Translations under genes and position numbers: made by a program
Shown here: positions 6,248 through 8,549 of the stretch, one piece after another
Layout: each line of letters opens with the position of its first letter
How positions within the stretch are numbered: position 1 is the stretch's first letter
Source: DASZZY01 sp036260395
Lineage (GTDB): Bacteria > Actinomycetota > UBA4738 > CALAEC01
NCBI GenBank assembly: GCA_036260395.1
Contig: DASZZY010000103.1
Location: forward strand, 1 to 8,549
Direction of reading: 5' to 3'
Length of the DNA stretch: 8,549 bases
Notes under the pieces: generated by a model
What the model was told of the DNA's origin: nothing
The model's input: the letters and a program-made list of their open reading frames with translations, nothing else
Databases searched by the model: none

Positions 6248-7442
6248 AGCTGTGGGCGGTCTGGGCGCGCGGCGCCCCCTTCTCGGCGAAGCGGACCTCG
6301 AGCCCGTCGTCCACGAAGCGGGCCTGCCGCACCTCGAGCCGTTGCAGGGCCTGCGGGAGGACCAGGTTCCGCTTGTACGAGCCGACCCGCACGTAGAGCT
6401 CGTCCCCCTTGCGGTGGATGTCGAGGTCCTCGCGGTCCGCGAACGGCAGGCGCATCTGGAGGACGTACCAGGCGCCGCGCTTCCGCACGCGGATCGGCTC
6501 GTCGCGGTGCAGGATCTCCGTCGGCTCGCGGTCCCCGTAGACCTCCTCCCCCATCGCGGCCAGCAGGTCGACCCCCACCATCTCCTGGTCGAACAGCCGC
6601 GCGGTGAGGATCGGGACCGGCTCGAACGACTCGCGGATCGTGCCGAGGTGCTCGGCCTGGATGTCCTTCCACTTCCCGAAGTACGGGTCGGTCACGTCCT
6701 CGGGGATGATGCGGTTGGCGATCACCGCGTCGACGCGGTAGCCGAACAGCGACAGGTAGGTGTAGGTCCGACGGGCCTCGGCGATCACCATCTTCTCCGG
6801 ATTGACGACCAGCCGGACCGACGAGCGCCGTTCGTCGACGAGGATCTGCCGCACGCCCTCCAGGTTGCGGTGCAGGCGCTCCACCGCCCGGAAGATCCGG
6901 TCGTCGGGGATCGGCATCGTCGTGACCCGGGTGAGGACCGGGCGGATCGTCCGCACCACGCCGCGCTGGATCGGGAAGATCCGCTCGATGTACCAGTTCA
7001 TGACCTCGGGCAGCGACAGCAGCCGGAGGGTCTCCGCGGTCGGCGCGCAGTCGATCACCAGGAGGTCGTAGCGGCCCGAGTCGACGTGCCGCTTCATGTC
7101 GGTGAGGCTGAAGATCTCGTCGAGCCCGGGGATCACCGACAGCTCCTCGGCCTCCACGGCGTCGACGCCCATCCAGTTGAGCAGCGAGATCACGTGCTCC
7201 TGGATGTCGCGCCAGTTGGCCTCCAGGCGCGCCTGGGCGTCGATCTGCTCGGCCCAGAGGTTCGGCTCGACCTCCGACACCTGGTCGCCCAGCTCCGTGC
7301 CGAACGAGTCGGCCAGCGAGTGCGCGGGATCGGTGCTCGTGATGAGGGTCCTGAGGCCGCTGCGCGCGGCGCGGACGGCGGTGGCGGCGGCGACGGTGGT
7401 CTTCCCCACGCCGCCCTTGCCAGTGAAGAGGAGGATCCTCAT
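6246..7442 (-). CDS. ArsA/Get3-like ATPase with C-terminal HSP20-like domain
   Basis: This 398-residue member of the ArsA/Get3 branch of SIMIBI ATPases has the deviant Walker A FTGKGGVGKTT (6-16), switch I STDPAHSLADSF (36-47, Asp38 the likely catalytic residue) and switch II DCAPTAETLRLLSLP (131-145). Residues 315-385 form an ArsA-type HSP20-like domain (VRKRGAWYVLQMRLPF, then LYVRVGSYKRNLVLP), as in plant/bacterial ArsA homologues proposed to bind hydrophobic protein segments. Cys132 is the only cysteine, so neither the arsenite-binding cysteines of ArsA nor the zinc CxxC of Get3 is present, and no arsenic genes lie nearby. A chaperone or targeting role is more likely than arsenite export. 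ATG 7442 begins directly with the first strand. TACGAT (7452-7457) upstream could be a -10 box for a nearly leaderless mRNA, but no -35 is seen. It heads the five-gene operon. In Mycobacterium tuberculosis Rv2184c is, from memory, a comparable gene next to Rv2185c. Confidence 0.93.
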   Translation of the reverse strand: MRILLFTGKGGVGKTTVAAATAVRAARSGLRTLITSTDPAHSLADSFGTELGDQVSEVEPNLWAEQIDAQARLEANWRDIQEHVISLLNWMGVDAVEAEELSVIPGLDEIFSLTDMKRHVDSGRYDLLVIDCAPTAETLRLLSLPEVMNWYIERIFPIQRGVVRTIRPVLTRVTTMPIPDDRIFRAVERLHRNLEGVRQILVDERRSSVRLVVNPEKMVIAEARRTYTYLSLFGYRVDAVIANRIIPEDVTDPYFGKWKDIQAEHLGTIRESFEPVPILTARLFDQEMVGVDLLAAMGEEVYGDREPTEILHRDEPIRVRKRGAWYVLQMRLPFADREDLDIHRKGDELYVRVGSYKRNLVLPQALQRLEVRQARFVDDGLEVRFAEKGAPRAQTAHS

Positions 7443-7487
7443 CCGCGCCTTATCGTACCCGTCTCCGCGGCGCCCACCCCGCCTGGC

Positions 7488-7502
7488 GCGGCGGGCCGCC
7501 GC
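7488..7502 (-). terminator. GC-rich hairpin directly after the SRPBCC stop codon
   Basis: The 15 bases after the stop form an inverted repeat of 7+1+7 bases (GCGGCGG and CCGCCGC), giving a stem of about 6 pairs with a 3-base loop. It lies in the 60-base gap before the ArsA ATPase gene. There is no T tract, so it may act as a partial terminator or RNA-end stabiliser, or occur by chance in GC-rich DNA. Confidence 0.3.
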
Positions 7503-7940
7503 TCATCGCTCCACGCGTCGCTTGAGCCCGTCGAGCGCCGTCCTGATCGCCTGCTTGTCGGCCCGTCGCTTGAGGAAGCCGGGCAGCGGCACGCCGAGCT
7601 CCACGGCCAGGCGGTAGGTCACCCTGGTGTCTCCGTCGAGCGGCTCGAGGTCGTACTCGCCCTGGACGTCGCGGACGGCCCCCGAGGCCTCCACGGTCGT
7701 CCAGCTCACTCCCCCGTCCTCGGGCCGGTAGTCGTACCGCAGCGTGTAGCTGGCGTCGAACCCCATGGCCGAGAACTCGAACGCGACCTCCGTGGCCCGG
7801 CCGTCGTCGTCGCGCTGGCGGACCTCGGCCGAGCGGATGCCGTCCACCCACTCCGGGTAGGCGTCGAATTCGCCGATCACCGCCATGATCTCCGCGGGGC
7901 GGGCGTCGATCTCGATCGATCCCTCCGTTCGCTCGGCCAT
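7503..7940 (-). CDS. SRPBCC (polyketide cyclase/START-like) family protein, TB16.3-like
   Basis: The 145-residue protein has the helix-grip layout of SRPBCC lipid/ligand-binding proteins: a first strand GSIEIDARPAEIMAVIGEFDAYPEW split over 7-31, a run of strands through FEFSAMGFDASYTLRYDY (55-71) and VSWTTVEASGAVRDVQGEYDLEPL split over 78-101, and a long C-terminal helix LPGFLKRRADKQAIRTALDGLKRRVE split over 119-144. It resembles the actinobacterial TB16.3 (Rv2185c) group, which shares the LKRRA(E/D)K and LKxRVE ends as I recall the sequence. Such proteins bind hydrophobic ligands in a cavity; the ligand is unknown here and enzymatic activity is doubtful. The start ATG 7940 is fixed by a very good AAGGAGGA site. 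It precedes the ArsA ATPase by 60 bases, an arrangement also recalled in mycobacteria, which suggests a joint role with membrane or lipid-linked substrates. Confidence 0.92.
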   Translation of the reverse strand: MAERTEGSIEIDARPAEIMAVIGEFDAYPEWVDGIRSAEVRQRDDDGRATEVAFEFSAMGFDASYTLRYDYRPEDGGVSWTTVEASGAVRDVQGEYDLEPLDGDTRVTYRLAVELGVPLPGFLKRRADKQAIRTALDGLKRRVER

Positions 7941-7943
7941 CGG

Positions 7944-7951
7944 TCCTCCTT
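7944..7951 (-). promoter_or_regulatory. Ribosome-binding site of the SRPBCC gene
   Basis: AAGGAGGA, 3 bases before ATG 7940 (about 5 from the GGAGG core), is the best match to the anti-16S sequence in the window. It shows that translation begins here and not at the far upstream start of the same open frame. Confidence 0.8.
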
Positions 7952-7962
7952 CCTCGCCATCG

Positions 7963-7976
7963 CCCGCCGCGGCGGG
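7963..7976. repeat. Perfect 14-base GC palindrome between the metallophosphoesterase and SRPBCC genes
   Basis: CCCGCCGCGGCGGG is identical on both strands and lies in the 44-base gap. It could be a protein-binding site or a short hairpin, but low sequence complexity makes chance a fair explanation. Confidence 0.25.
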
Positions 7977-7984
7977 ATCCGTCC

Positions 7985-8549
7985 TCAGCCCGGAGCCTCG
8001 TGCACCCAGGGGCGGCCGGTGCCCCGAAAGTGGCCCACGTTGATCAGCTCCGTCCGGCCGATCGTCCCCCTGGCGGCCAGGGGCTGGTGCACGTGGCCGA
8101 AGTACGACCGCGCCGGCTGGTGCTCGCGGATGTAGCGGATCAGGCCGGTGGAGCCGGGCTCGAACCGCCGGCCGAGGACGTCGTACACCAGCCACGGGAT
8201 GCGGGGCGGCTGGTGCGTGCAGACGACGTCGACCGGCCCCAGGGCGCCGAGCTTGCGGTCGTACTCGGCCTCCTCGACCTCGCCGGGGATCCCGAGCGGG
8301 GTCCGGAGCCCGCCGCCCACGATGCCGAACCGCTCCCCGCCCACGTCCAGGACGTCGCCGTCGACGAACCGGATCCCCGCCGGGAGCATCGCGCGCAGGA
8401 GGTCCGGGACGTCGACGTTGCCGTACGTCACGATCGCGCGCTCCGGCATGGCCTCGAAGACCCGCTCGTACTCCCGCCGGGCCAGCTCGACAAACCGGGA
8501 CCGGATCTCGTCGTCGTCCGGGCCCCGGCGCCGCATCGCCTCCCGGGCC
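7985..8549 (-). CDS. Metallophosphoesterase family protein, N-terminal part outside the window
   Basis: The reading frame is open to the right edge, so the 187 visible residues are the C-terminal part; the codons before the internal ATG at 8536 stay in frame (A-R-E-A-M). The later motifs of the calcineurin-like metallophosphoesterase fold are seen: VTYGNVDVPDLL (counting from that ATG, residues 36-47; GNxD binds metal), VDVVCTHQPPR (102-112; metal-binding His108) and YFGHVHQPL (145-153; GHxH). The first two motifs (DxH and GDxxD) should lie beyond the edge. Enzymes of this fold hydrolyse phosphomonoesters or phosphodiesters, including cyclic nucleotides and nucleotide ligands; the substrate is not predictable here. 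The protein appears cytoplasmic. The gene lies 44 bases upstream of the SRPBCC gene on the same strand and may share its transcript. Confidence 0.9.
   Translation of the reverse strand, partial: AREAMRRRGPDDDEIRSRFVELARREYERVFEAMPERAIVTYGNVDVPDLLRAMLPAGIRFVDGDVLDVGGERFGIVGGGLRTPLGIPGEVEEAEYDRKLGALGPVDVVCTHQPPRIPWLVYDVLGRRFEPGSTGLIRYIREHQPARSYFGHVHQPLAARGTIGRTELINVGHFRGTGRPWVHEAPG

Noticed and set aside
6246..7442. An arsenic resistance operon
   Set aside because: The ATPase lacks the arsenite-binding cysteines, and no arsB, arsC, arsD or arsR gene is nearby.
5919..8135. A 738-codon open frame on the plus strand opposite the ATPase, SRPBCC and small genes
   Set aside because: Its translation is low-complexity, rich in Arg, His, Asp, Val and Pro, with no motif, and it mirrors the well-supported minus-strand genes. 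Long antisense frames are expected where third codon positions are mostly G or C.
7503..8195. A 230-residue form of the SRPBCC protein starting inside the metallophosphoesterase gene
   Set aside because: The extra 85 residues overlap the metallophosphoesterase in another frame, and AAGGAGGA before ATG 7940 fixes the start.
1..8549. CRISPR array, tRNA, rRNA, insertion sequence or phage attachment site
   Set aside because: Reading through the window showed no regularly spaced repeats, cloverleaf-like sequence, transposase or integrase motifs, and the gaps are too short to hide them.

Overview
The window is a very GC-rich stretch (roughly 70% by eye) that codes on one strand only: all ten supported genes are on the minus strand and are read from the right edge to the left edge. 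The base composition, frequent GTG starts, an ArsA ATPase next to a TB16.3-like SRPBCC protein, a ROK glucokinase with the CGCGxxGCxE zinc motif and a probable F420-type luciferase-like oxidoreductase all point to an actinomycetote, probably an uncultured or deep-branching one. I cannot name a species. No tRNA, rRNA, CRISPR array, insertion sequence or phage gene is visible, and no gap reaches 300 bases.

Right part (8549 to 7443): a metallophosphoesterase cut off at its N-terminal side by the window edge, then a small SRPBCC (START-like) protein with a strong ribosome-binding site. A GC-rich hairpin directly follows its stop codon.

Middle part (7442 to 2991): five genes with gaps of only 4 to 10 bases, so very probably one operon. 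They encode an ArsA/Get3-like ATPase with a C-terminal HSP20-like domain, an 81-residue protein with a CPVSFCP motif, an eRF1/Vms1-like protein (candidate peptidyl-tRNA hydrolase with a zinc ribbon), a ROK glucokinase, and a luciferase-like flavin/F420 oxidoreductase. The first three suggest a module for handling nascent, membrane-bound or stalled polypeptides. This is an inference from neighbourhood and families.

Left part (2990 to 1): after a 92-base gap with a plausible promoter (TTGGCG, 17 bases, TACCCT) come a cyclic-2,3-diphosphoglycerate-synthetase-like P-loop protein and a carbamate kinase that overlap by four bases (GTGA). After a further 39 bases comes an endonuclease/exonuclease/phosphatase-family protein cut off at its C-terminal end by the window edge. 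The synthetase-like protein and carbamate kinase pair is the other candidate for an undescribed pathway: no arginine deiminase or carbamoyltransferase gene is present, and I know of no report that bacteria make cyclic diphosphoglycerate.
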